Shown piece by piece: positions 1-9,145 of a stretch of 64,000 bases of DNA. The DNA is from Linyphia triangularis. Taxonomy: Eukaryota; Arthropoda; Arachnida; Araneae; Linyphiidae. The translations under genes were made by a program, and so were the position numbers. The notes under the pieces are model-generated. The model was not told where the DNA came from and made no database searches. It saw only the letters and a list, made by a program, of their open reading frames with translations. Every line of letters begins with the position of its first letter. Within the stretch, counting starts at the first letter, position 1. The stretch spans positions 5,254,593 through 5,318,592 of the forward strand of contig OZ021725.1 in the NCBI GenBank assembly GCA_963978545.1, in the 5' to 3' direction.

Positions 1-659
1 TCGTAAGGAGTTTTATCGTCTTCCAAGCTTTTAGATGGAGATCGATTTCGAATATAACAGGCGGTGCTGACTGCTTCACTCCAAAAGGTGACAGGTAATC
101 CGGCTTGAATAAGCATACACCTGAACATTTCAATTAATGTTTTATTCATTCTCTCTGCTACACCATTAGAGGCTGGTGAATGAGGTGCAGATCTTTCTCT
201 TCGTATGCCTTCTTGTGATAAGTACGCATCAAAATCAGATCCACAATATTCTAAACCGTTGTCAGTCCGAAGTGTTTTAATTTGATAACCCGTCCTCTTT
301 TCAATAGCTGATTTGTAAGTTAAAAATGCATTCTTCACTTCACCTTTGCTTTTTAAGAAGAAAACTTCGGTATACCTTGATCTGTCATCGATGAAAGTTG
401 CACAAAAACGAGAACCACCAAGCGATGCAGTATCAATTGGACCAAACAAATCAGAATGAATAAGATTTAAAATTTCTTCGCTTCGAAATTTAGATTTCTT
501 AGAAAAAGGTGTAGTACATTGCTTACCTTGGATGCAAGTCTTACAATCTTGAAGTGAGTCAGATTTATTGAAGGATAGTCCTCGCACCATTTCTTTCTCT
601 TGCAGACGCCTAAGATCACTTTCATTCAAGTGTCCATATTTACGATGCCACTTTTCGAG
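1..659 (-). pseudogene. pol: copia GAG-pre-integrase and integrase core (partial)
   Basis: Translating the minus strand past the TAA at 660-662 gives an open frame to the window edge. It begins WHRKYGHLNESDLRRL, followed by a CKTCIQGKQC zinc-binding block (HHCC-type GAG-pre-integrase). The catalytic core shows the three acidic residues: D in HSDLFGP, D in LRTDNGLEY, and E in SNGVAERMNKT. Integrase inserts the cDNA into host DNA. No further stop is seen down to position 1. The remainder (RT, RNase H) lies beyond the window. Confidence 0.92.
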
Positions 660-1400
660 TTAGGTAACCTTAGTGGAAATGTTAGCTGTTTCAGCCTTGG
701 ATTCATCCAGTGCGCTCACAATATATAGATCACCGTTTCTTTTGGCCTTCAAAATTATTCCTCGATCTGGGTCGATTATTCTTGCCTCTTCAGTAGTAAA
801 ATGTATCTCTCGGTTATTCGCAGCTGCTTTGGAGATTGATATTAAATTAGTTTTCAGCTCTGGAACGAAAAGAACATTTTCTAAACGAATTGTTTGATTT
901 TGATTTCCACCTTCAGAGGGAACCACAATTCTGATGGAGCCACGGCCAAGGGCTTTTGTTGATTCTCCAGTTGCTAATCTAACAGTTATATTCTCATCTT
1001 TATTGAGCTCAAAAAATAGACTTTCGTCATAAGTCATGTGACTAGAGCTACCACTGTCAAGGACAAAAGTTGTTTTCTTTTGAAGTATTTCACTTACCGC
1101 TGCATTTGCGTATCCGGTAGTGCTCATCATGAGTGACTGTTCTTGTTTAGAAGATGAGTTTTCTTGACTTTTAATTCTTTTGAAACATTGACGATAGGAA
1201 TGGCCCTTGAGATTACAGAAACTACAATTGTAGCTCTTTTGGAAGGATTTTTTGTTGTTAGATGCGGCATTCCATTTCGGTTTGTTTTCATTATTCTGTT
1301 GACGATTCCTGTTTTTCGAGAAGTATGCCTGCTCCGGAATCATTGGATTATTTTCTTTCGAATTTCTTGCTTCAAATTCCTCAAGAAGTTTGATTTTCAA
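660..1400 (-). pseudogene. gag-pol: copia Gag zinc knuckle and aspartic protease segment
   Basis: This frame resumes Gag after the frameshift; its first codon is TTG, so it is not an independent start. Around residues 58-71 is a CCHC knuckle (CSFCNLKGHSYRQC), which binds RNA. Near residue 114 is the protease active site FVLDSGSSSHM, the copia-type D-S-G. Further on, GRGSIRIVV and LENVLFVPELKTNLISISK are typical of the protease/GAG-pre-integrase junction. The frame ends in TAA at 660-662, but coding resumes in the same frame immediately after, so this stop is a nonsense mutation rather than a natural end. Confidence 0.9.
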
Positions 1401-1906
1401 TGCATCAGTTGCATCAATGCATTTTCAATTCTAAAGTTGTCGTATGTTGCAGGAACACTATATAAGATTAATATGGTCAGCAAATCATCAGCAATGTTGA
1501 CTTCGAGCTCGTTCAGTTTATCAACTGTTTCAGAAAAACTATTTAGATGCTCTGCCATGCTTTGATTGGTCATCTTCCGGAAAAGTAATTGTTTCAGTAG
1601 AGATGCCTTTTTAGCTGGTCCCTTCGATTCATAGATGGATTGCAGCTTTGTCCACACTTCATGTGACGTTCGGCAATGTTTTACGTGGCACAGCTCGCTT
1701 GGGCTCATTGACAGGATAATGTCAGCTTTCGCTTTAGAATCTGTTTTAATCCATTTGGTTTGTTCAGTTGCAACATCCGGTAATCCAATAGAACCGTTCA
1801 CATATCCCCAGTGGTCATTTTTGATCAGAACTGCCTCTATTTGGATGCGCCAAGTCGAATAATTTGACTTATTCAGTCTCTCAATAGTATTGTTCAGTTG
1901 AGTCAT
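1397..1906 (-). pseudogene. gag: copia Gag, N-terminal part (UBN2/DUF4219-type)
   Basis: The ORF starts at an ATG (1906-1904) with MTQLNNTIERLNKSNYSTW, the typical N-terminus of copia Gag. It continues through the UBN2-type domain, with WTKLQSIYESKGPAKKASLL followed by QLLFRKMTNQSMAEHLNSF. It packages the element RNA in virus-like particles. The ORF runs into a stop at 1397 after leaving the family frame: the expected continuation (DALKIKLLEEFEAR) is in the next frame, so a single-base indel near 1410-1435 has broken Gag. Family assignment is secure; function of this copy is lost. Confidence 0.9.
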
Positions 1907-2083
1907 CGTTGCGCTTATTCAGGAGCAGCAGAATGAAAAAGAAATGAAATTTCAGAGGGGAGGAGAAAATGGCTACCTATGATTCGCGTAGCGGTTGTTG
2001 GTAATTGGTGTTAAGCCTAACTACGCAACAGATTTTCTCTACAGTGCTACTCTTTGAAGAAGGGCGAAGTGAAAGTTCGGGAT

Positions 2084-2098
2084 CTGGGCCCATAACCA
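2084..2098 (-). promoter_or_regulatory. Primer-binding site matching the anticodon arm of initiator tRNA-Met
   Basis: The plus strand reads CTGGGCCCATAACCA, the sequence of the anticodon stem-loop of eukaryotic initiator tRNA-Met (anticodon CAT inside). Drosophila copia is known to prime minus-strand synthesis from a 5' half-fragment of initiator tRNA-Met, using this internal region rather than the tRNA 3' end. The site lies one base from the predicted LTR end, where a PBS should be. Confidence 0.8.
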
Positions 2099-2099
2099 T

Positions 2100-2317
2100 T
2101 GTTGCAGAGTATTAAAGAAATGGTATGCACTGGTTCGAGAAAATAGAAAGTTTATTAATTATGATTAAATGATTATAGGTAGCATTTATTTAATTAGGTA
2201 AAACATAAAAGGGGAGATATAAAGACACACTCCTAACAGACTGGCATGTCTTACGCGAATGAGCCTTGACACTTGGATTACATATACATTGTGCAATGCG
2301 CAGTACATATGCGCACA
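2100..2317 (-). repeat. 5' LTR of the copia element
   Basis: On the minus strand the segment begins TGTGCGCATATG and ends CTCTGCAACA, giving the expected TG...CA ends and directly abutting the primer-binding site. It holds AATAAA-like A/T-rich stretches and a palindromic TGCGCA...TGCGCA block at its 5' end. The other LTR lies outside the window, so length (about 218 bp) and the outer boundary are inferred from the end sequences only. Confidence 0.6.
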
Positions 2318-3359
2318 TCACTTAAAGAGGAATGTACCATTTACTAATATGAGGGGGATCGTAGAAGGGTTAGAGAGATGATATGAAAATGGGCGTTATT
2401 ATCCTACAGTTCCATCATTGGCTGGTTAGATTTGACCTCATAATCCGATTGAAAATTGTGTCCTTCATTTGTTTAACTACGACGACCTACGAATTTCATG
2501 ATGTTCATGGTGTAAAATCTGAAAGGTATGTACCCATTTTACAAGCAGTTTTTCATTCGTTTTTAACTTGATTGAATATGATTTATTTTTATTGTAAGTT
2601 TTTATTTTCAATTATCATTCCATCCAGTTAAACTGAAGAACATTGCAGTGACAACTCGCCAATATTTTCGGAGCTCAAAATTTTACATACTTTACGAACT
2701 ATTCGAAACGAATCGTATTTAACCAAAAACTGTACATTCAATTAAAATTCAAGTTCAAGAGTTTTCATTCCGTTCTTGTACAAGTCATTCTTATACAAGT
2801 TCATTTAATTATTGTACAAGAAACAAATGACTTTATTACTTGTTCATAAACTTTTTGGTGCTATTTTGAAAACTTTCAGTCAGTTTTTAAGCAGCTCTTC
2901 ACTCAACCCACCTCCCTACTGAATTTTTTGATTTTATTAATGCGGTTGCATTTGACACATCATCCAAAATATATGTAGTATGTCTATTCAATACAGTAGT
3001 TGCAGGAATAAAATTCTTAACTTCAAACCTGATAATGAGAACCAGCCAGTAAAATGGCAAAAGACGATATAAAGAAGGATAAAGATTAAATATCGCACTG
3101 TAAAAAGAATGCTTGATGAATTAGTAAATCATCTTTAAGCCTTTCCTCATACATACGTTCATAAAACAGAATCGGGCAATATGAAGATTTTAAGTCAAAA
3201 GTTGGCCGAAAAATACTCATTCAGTTGGATATTTTTGAAAATGCAACACTCACTCTTTAGAATGATATCCAATCTGCCCATTTGATACATTCGCAGGCAA
3301 CTGTGTTTTCCGCTCACGCATGGATTGATAGACATAACTCTGAGTAACGTCAGGCAACA
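2318..3359. other. AT-rich stretch with no recognised feature
   Basis: I see short spurious ORFs only, no conserved protein motif and no clear repeat ends in this stretch. Confidence 0.5.
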
Positions 3360-3440
3360 TAACTCAACAACAGGCTCAAGGCCCAACAGGGTTGGTCGAG
3401 AAAATATATATAATTTAAATATATATAATATAGACAATAC
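3360..3440 (-). repeat. 3' tail fragment of a LINE
   Basis: On the minus strand this reads a TA-rich run followed by CGACCAACCCTGTTGGGCC and TTGAGCCTG. The same block closes the LINE at 7260-7320 on the plus strand. Only the extreme 3' tail is present, as expected for a 5'-truncated LINE insertion or its relic. Confidence 0.6.
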
Positions 3441-3792
3441 AATTTAGTCCAAGCAAAATAATAAATTTGCAAATTTGTGGGCTATGGTTATTCAATGATA
3501 GAGGCTAAGTAGAGTAAGATAGAATATGTTAATGGTATTTTCAGGTGATCCAAGGTCATAACTCAAATAAAGATACTTGTTTTCCAATTTATTCAAATAT
3601 TTGAAACATCGCACACAAAAAATTAACCAGGAACTTTTTGGAAGTTCACGTGGAAGAAGAGTTATGAAAAGATTAGGTGGGTACAGTTAAGAGAACTTTC
3701 TGACACCATGTCAAAACAGAAATGTAATAGTGAACACAATCCAGCAATTTGTTGTAGTGGCTACAGAAATAAATCCTAGACTACATGCCCAT

Positions 3793-3967
3793 CTGATAGT
3801 TGTGGGGTTAGCGCTATGGCCTCGCATGCTAAAGGTGCCGGGTTCGATTCCCGGATTATGTATGGATGTTTGTTGTGGTTCAGAATCCACGGTAAGCTAT
3901 AGGTCCCGATCTGATTAGCCGTCACTGTACATAAAAATAGGTCGTTGAGCGTACAAACAAACCAAAC
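3793..3967 (+). repeat. tRNA-derived SINE
   Basis: The 5' head looks like a tRNA gene: a TAGTTGTGGGG box A-like block near 3797, then GGTTCGATTCC, a canonical RNA polymerase III box B, near 3841. It is followed by a non-tRNA body (TGGATGTTTGTTGTGGTTC, then TAAGCT and GATTAGC) and a CAAACAAACCAA tail. The same body recurs at 8990-9145 and 46708-46884 on the minus strand. The head resembles an alanine-type tRNA, but this is uncertain. Confidence 0.8.
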
Positions 3968-4459
3968 TAGTTTACATATTTAAAAAAAGAAAGAGATCAA
4001 ATAGGATTCAGAAATTTTACATATTAAATGGAAGGCCACATTACCTGCTTCAAATATACAGTAGGTACATAGCATAAAGCCTCCTTCAAATAATCATGGG
4101 CAAATTTCAGACGTTTATCTATTGGTACAGATACAAACTTGTGCTTATATTTCCCATATAAGAAGAAAAGTGATCTTGAAGCATTGGATAGTGATGTGAA
4201 AGCCACAAAACATATGATCTGCCAACAATTTCTTTTTGTGTAAATAATTGGATTCTAGCAAAATATGATAATCTCCTATCTTGGATATGCCAATCAAATA
4301 ACTAACAATAAAATATTGTATTGATGCATATCTCCGATTGCAGTTTCATATGACCATTCACTTAAAATAAAATATTCTACAAGCTAGAAAATGTAGTGCA
4401 GCTAATTCATCAAATCTCTTATTCCTAAAGGAAACAGAGGACTGTTAACATATCTAATT

Positions 4460-5460
4460 ATACTAGGGGGCTTCGCCCCCTGCTCGCTAACGCTCGCCAA
4501 CCCCCAAACGCCTCGCTGCGCTCGGATTGAGCAGCTTTGCCTCTCGAATTTGTGGTTTTAAAACATCTTGCTGCGCTCGAATAGGTTTGCCAGCCATAAA
4601 AAATGTAACCAAATTCTTATAAATTTAATGTAAGGCCTAATAGAGAAAACACCCAAATTGCAAGTTTCATAATAGAAAGTTAAATATACTATCCGCCAAC
4701 ATTCTGACTTAAAACTTCATTAGCTATGCCCTAACATTGAAGTCCCAATACCTTTTATTTATTCTGATAAGTCGCCCCGTTAGAGAACGACGTCCAACGC
4801 GAAGCATTTTCTGGATAGAAATACTTCAAAATAATAATTACTCTAATACAAAAATGCTTCAGAAAAACAGAAAAAATCAACTTTGAAACGAAGAGTTTAA
4901 AAAAAGCTTTAAAATTAGCAACGGTTTGTTGTTTACATACGTAAGGATAGCTTTAAAATTAGCAACGGGTTTGTTGTTTACATACGTAAGGGAGAACGAC
5001 GTCCAACGCGAGGCATTTTCTGGATAGAAATACTTCAAAATAATAATTACTCTTATACAAAAATGCTTCAGAAAAACAGAAAAAATCAACTTTGAAACGA
5101 AGAGTTTAAAAAGAGCTTTAAAATTAGCAATGGGTTTGTTGTTTACATATAAGGATAGCTTTAAAATTAGCAACGGTTGGTTGGTTGGTTGGTTGAACCC
5201 CCGAGCAGCCGGTTTATTGTTTACATACGTAAGGATGTTGCCAATCATATATTCAAAATCATTGAGGCTTTGTAGTAGCTTAATGATGAAAAATATTGAA
5301 ATTTAACTAATTCATAAAGTGTTAATAAATTATTTTGGCACGTTTTGGCAAATCTACAGCTTATTTCCTTTAAAATGACACCTTGATCATTGAAATTGGT
5401 TGAGCAGTTTAGGCGGACGGACTAACCCCAAAAAACGTATTGCCTATTAAATATATAGAT
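4460..5460 (+). repeat. Interspersed repeat with GC hairpin head and internal duplication
   Basis: It starts ATACTAGGGGGCTTCGCCCC and ends ...AATATATAGAT. This type of non-coding element, with a short hairpin at the head and a TATATAGAT-like tail, is widespread in arthropod genomes. Internally a roughly 200-bp unit beginning GAGAACGACGTCCAACGCG is present twice (from about 4791 and about 4992). The phrase TTGTTGTTTACATACGTAAG recurs within and after the units. A (GGTT)n tract at 5176-5195 interrupts the second unit. No coding sequence is recognised; the classification is open. Confidence 0.55.
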
Positions 5461-5479
5461 ATTCCTACTCTAAATTGAT

Positions 5480-5645
5480 TTGGTTGGTTGTTTTCAGATT
5501 ATCTGCCCCCGTCAGCAACACGAGGGTTATAATGCGCAGAAACATTTGTAATTTGACAAGCCAACATACATTTACAAACATCCATGCCTTACACGGGACT
5601 CGAAACCGCAATCTTGCGGTCTAGAAGCTAACACTATACCGTTTG
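5480..5645 (-). repeat. Second tRNA-derived SINE type
   Basis: On the minus strand it reads GGTAGATCAAACGGTATAGTG (A-box side), an anticodon-arm-like block and GGTTTCGAGTCCC (box B-like). Then follow CATGGATGTTTGT and a CCAACCAA tail. The CATGGATGTTTGT block is shared with the SINE at 3793-3967, but the tRNA head differs, so this is a related subfamily or a chimera. Confidence 0.6.
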
Positions 5646-6289
5646 ATCTACCTACTCTAAATTGAAAACTATGTTTTTTAAAAAAAATTGATGAACAAAA
5701 ATCTGGGTCCAGATAGTGAAATATCTTATTAGTTGAAAAGAAATGTAGGCCATTTTTCAAATAAATTTAAAAAAAAATTTAATGAAATATTTATGGTATA
5801 TTACTAAAAGTTAACTTAAGTTTTATATTTGTTCTTATAGTTATCTATTTACATCTAACACCAAAAGAATAGTAATTTTAATGCCTTTACACAACTTTGA
5901 ACAGACTTTTGATCATTTGTTAGACATATAGTCAAGTTTCTCAATTTGTGTGTTTATGACAAAGACACCAAATTTGAAAAAATTTTAATACTTATTTAAA
6001 ATATTTCAAATTTTTTTTATGCATGTTTTCTATATGTATAGGGATATAGTAAATATTTTAAAAATAAATTTAATAACTTTAAATTGATTTTTATTTTACA
6101 AATTGAATTTATGTGTGAAGATTTTCTACAATTTTTACAACCCACACCGTGGAATTGTCCAAATGTGTCTTGTTCCGGAAAGTTGTGAATATTTTATGTT
6201 AAGACATTTAAGTCGAAAAATTACTTAGCAAGGATACGACTAGAATAAAGAAACACGTGCCTATTTGCGAAAGTTGTATACAAAATGAA
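5646..6289. other. AT-rich stretch with no recognised feature
   Basis: Strongly AT-rich DNA without recognisable coding sequence or repeat termini. Confidence 0.5.
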
Positions 6290-7330
6290 ATGATGCTAAC
6301 GTTGTCAGTGATCTAGGGGTGTTGATTAGTAAAGATTTTAAGATGGGACAACAATGTAGGGCGGCTAGTGACAAGGCAAATAGGATGTTAGGTTATATAA
6401 AAAAAAGTATTTTATCTATATCTGGTGATATCATACTACCATTGTATAGAGGTTTAGTTAGGCCGCATCTTGAGTATGCAGTACAGTTTTGGTCACCTTA
6501 TTTAAAAAAGGACATTGATTTACTAGAAAAAATTCAACACAGAGCAACAAAAATAATTCAGGGTACTTCGGGCATGGCATATGAGGATAGATTGAAAAAA
6601 TTAAACATGTATACACTGCAGGAAAGAAGGGCAAGAGGGGATTTGATCCAGTTATTTAAATTTATTGCACATGGTGAAATTAGGGGTTTAGAATTTGTCA
6701 CTGACAATAGGACGCGAGGAAATGGGTGCAAATTGTTCAAATCTCAATTTAATAGGAAAGGGCGAAAACACTATTTTTACAATAGAATTATCAATGATTG
6801 GAATGATTTGCCAACAAATGTTGTAAATTCAGAGAGCGTAAGGAGTTTTAAGAAACAGTTAGATATGCACTGGGGGATCATCAACAGGCAATAATTGGAT
6901 TACACTGGCTAGGTAAGTAACTTGTACTTTGTATATATTTAATTTAGGTTATTTTGTTACCATATTTGGTTACTTATGTTTGCGTACTGTTGGTTTTTAT
7001 AAAATTTGTCAGCTTGCATTATGTATTTCATTTTTCCAGTATGATTGTCAAACGCTGTGTCAACTTTGTGTATTGTTTTGTATTATGTATATTGCATTGT
7101 ATTATGTATATTTTATGGTATTATGTATATTGTATTGTATAATCCTGTAACTATTGTATATTGTGTGCATGATCCTGTAACTAAGCTATATTGTATGTAT
7201 GATCGTGTAACTATCGTATGCAAATTATTTTCTATTTCTATATACGTGTATATATATTTACTCGACCAACCCTGTTGGGCCTTGAGCCTGTCGTTGGTCT
7301 TAAAATTTGTATTTGTATTAAGCAATTGTT
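6290..7330 (+). mobile_element. 5'-truncated LINE (CR1/L2-like) with its 3' UTR
   Basis: The C-terminal end of a non-LTR reverse-transcriptase ORF (to 6894) is followed by a 3' UTR. The UTR includes a tandem TGTATTATGTATATT array at about 7070-7230 and ends with a GACCAAC...GTTGGTC inverted repeat at 7261-7297. Truncation at the 5' side is normal for LINE insertions. The clade is inferred from the C-terminal motif style. Confidence 0.8.
6295..6894 (+). pseudogene. LINE reverse transcriptase, C-terminal fragment
   Basis: The frame is open from about 6295, upstream of the first ATG, and reads SDLGVLISKDFKMGQQC. It continues with ANRMLGYIKKS, then RGLVRPHLEYAVQFWSPYLK and LEKIQHRATKII. The RPHLEYAVQFWSP block is a hallmark of the region after the RT palm in CR1/L2/Jockey-type elements. 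Ahead of the stop is DWNDLPTNVVNSESVRSFKK, also typical. The catalytic YADD region and the endonuclease are missing, so this copy cannot move itself. It is uninterrupted, so it is fairly young. Confidence 0.88.
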
Positions 7331-8989
7331 CTAAAAAAAGTTGCTAAGTTGTATACAAAATGAAAAGCAATTACATTTTAGGATTTCTCAATTTCAAATC
7401 CCATGATCTTGGACTCATTACATGGTTGGTTGGTTGGTTGAATTCCCAACTGAGAGTGGTAAGGAAGGACTTTGTGAACTAGTGCCTGTCTCAGCGTACA
7501 TATGTGAGAGAACCACCTCTCTGGAACAGGATGAAGTAAAAAAAAAATAACTGATAAGAAAAAAAAATGGGGGGGGTGAATTAAATCATTTCGGTGCAGA
7601 AGGAATTTTGTGAAGTTGCCATTTCAATGCTTTCTCCAGGAGAGGATGTGGACACCCACGTCGAGCTAAGCTGCTCCTCTTTACATGGATTAGAAAAAAA
7701 AAGGCTGGGTTCGTAAAGTCGAACTGAAAAAGTGAGTTATGTAGCCTGAGGCAAAACCGTGTAACTAAGCGTTCGTAATCTTAACTGGTTTTGTAACTGT
7801 CCGTTCGTAAAGTCGAATTTTTTTAACTGGTTAAGTTGGTTATCGAACTTTCTTAACGAAGGTAGAAGCTGGTTAACTTTCGGTTTATTCCGTTCGAGCT
7901 GGTGTTTCCCCCCTCCCTTCCCACTGAAAATACTTTGTTTTGGGTTTGGACTTGTAAATGTGTAGGTTTTTCGAATGTTTTGATTTGACGTGGAAATTAT
8001 TATATTAGTTATTGTTTTTTTCTCAATTTTTTGGATTTGCACGAGTTTTGAAGGGAAAATTGGTTTCAATAAAATTTACTTTGTTTAACATGTTTTTTTT
8101 ATTATTTATATACACAAACTTGATACTTCTTCGGCTTTTCTTGAAAGTAAATTTATACGATAACATTGCTTATTGTATATTTTGAAATCTTGTTACTAAA
8201 ACTGAATTCTTATTGTGCTCATATTGAAACTTATTCTAATAGTAATGAAATTTTTTAAACGCAAATCCCATTATTTCTGTACAGATAGTGCTGATTCCAA
8301 GTTTTCTTTTATATAATACTAACTTGAAACAAATTTTAATATGTTGGCCACCTCATTAAAAAAGCTGTTATTTAATTAAAGTTGCATTACATTTAGTCTT
8401 TAAATTTGTTTCAATTTTATGAACACAGAACTTTTGAAAATGTCTTAAAATGTAAATAAAAATACATTTATGAGACTAAATTTCACATTAAATTTTTGAT
8501 AATGTTATGTCATTCCTTATTATTACTTCTATATGTAATTGATCTGGAGCATATAGCCAGAAATTTTCCTTCAAGAGTGGATATGCATAATTATGTGCAA
8601 AGAAAATATTTTAATATTTATACAACATGAACATTATGTGTTTATTAATCATTAGCAAACTACAATTCTTTGTATTTAAAAAAAAATTCTATCCCATTTA
8701 AAGATTTGTCTTTTTGAAATTGTTTCGACTGTTTCAAAAGAGTTGATTGATCAGGTTAAAAATTGCCTTGGGCTTTTGGGGAAGGCTTTTTGTATTGAAC
8801 CATTGTCAAGTCATTATTTCTGTGAAAAGGAGATACTTTCGTGTAAGTCTATGAAGGGGAAAATTTCCCATATTTGTGTTTTGAATTGGTTGTTGATGTT
8901 TTATGGTGCAAGGACTTTACTAGGACCATTCTTGCATATTTCGATTTGGAGAAAACATGAAAAACTACCAAACAGTCCGACAACCGATA
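7331..8989. other. Non-coding region with a (GGTT)n tract and a TTCGTAAA-rich repeat
   Basis: A (GGTT)n tract lies at 7422-7440, like SINE tails elsewhere in the window. From about 7705 to 7870 the sequence repeats GGTTCGTAAAGTCGAA-type blocks. These resemble, in inverted form, the GTGCGTTCGTAAA block at 12290-12320, suggesting a small dispersed repeat. The remaining AT-rich part shows nothing I recognise; the ORFs here are not convincing. Confidence 0.4.
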
Positions 8990-9145
8990 TAGGTTAGTTT
9001 GTACACTAGACGATCTATTTTTATGCACAATGATGGCTAATCAAGTCTGGACCTACAGCTTAACGTGGATTCCGAACCACAACGACCCAGGATTTGTACC
9101 TTTGGCATGCAAGGCCAGAGCGTTGATGACCACACAGCCATCAGG
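8990..9145 (-). repeat. tRNA-derived SINE, degraded copy
   Basis: The plus strand holds TTTTTATGCACAATGATGGC, GTGGATTCCGAACCACAAC, GGCATGCAAGGCCAGAGCG and GCCATCAGG. It matches the SINE at 46708-46884 over most of its length. The segment containing box B has been deleted (GACCCAGGATTTGTACC in its place), so this copy could not be transcribed from its own promoter. Confidence 0.75.

Larger units (their letters stand above)
1..2317 (-). mobile_element. Ty1/copia LTR retrotransposon, 5' part (cut by window start)
   Basis: Reading on the minus strand, the order is LTR, primer-binding site, Gag, zinc knuckle, aspartic protease, GAG-pre-integrase and integrase core. That order (protease and integrase before RT) defines the Ty1/copia group. 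RT and RNase H would lie to the left, outside the window. The coding part is broken by one frameshift near the Gag/protease junction and one stop before integrase, so this copy is not autonomous. The 5' LTR and leader look well preserved. Confidence 0.93.

Noticed and set aside
4440..4520. GGGGGCTTCGCCCCC as a transcription terminator
   Set aside because: The hairpin belongs to the head of an interspersed eukaryotic repeat; a bacterial-type terminator reading does not fit this genome.
7113..7347. Several overlapping ORFs rich in Tyr, Ile, Val and Cys
   Set aside because: They arise from the TGTATTATGTATATT tandem repeat in the LINE 3' UTR.
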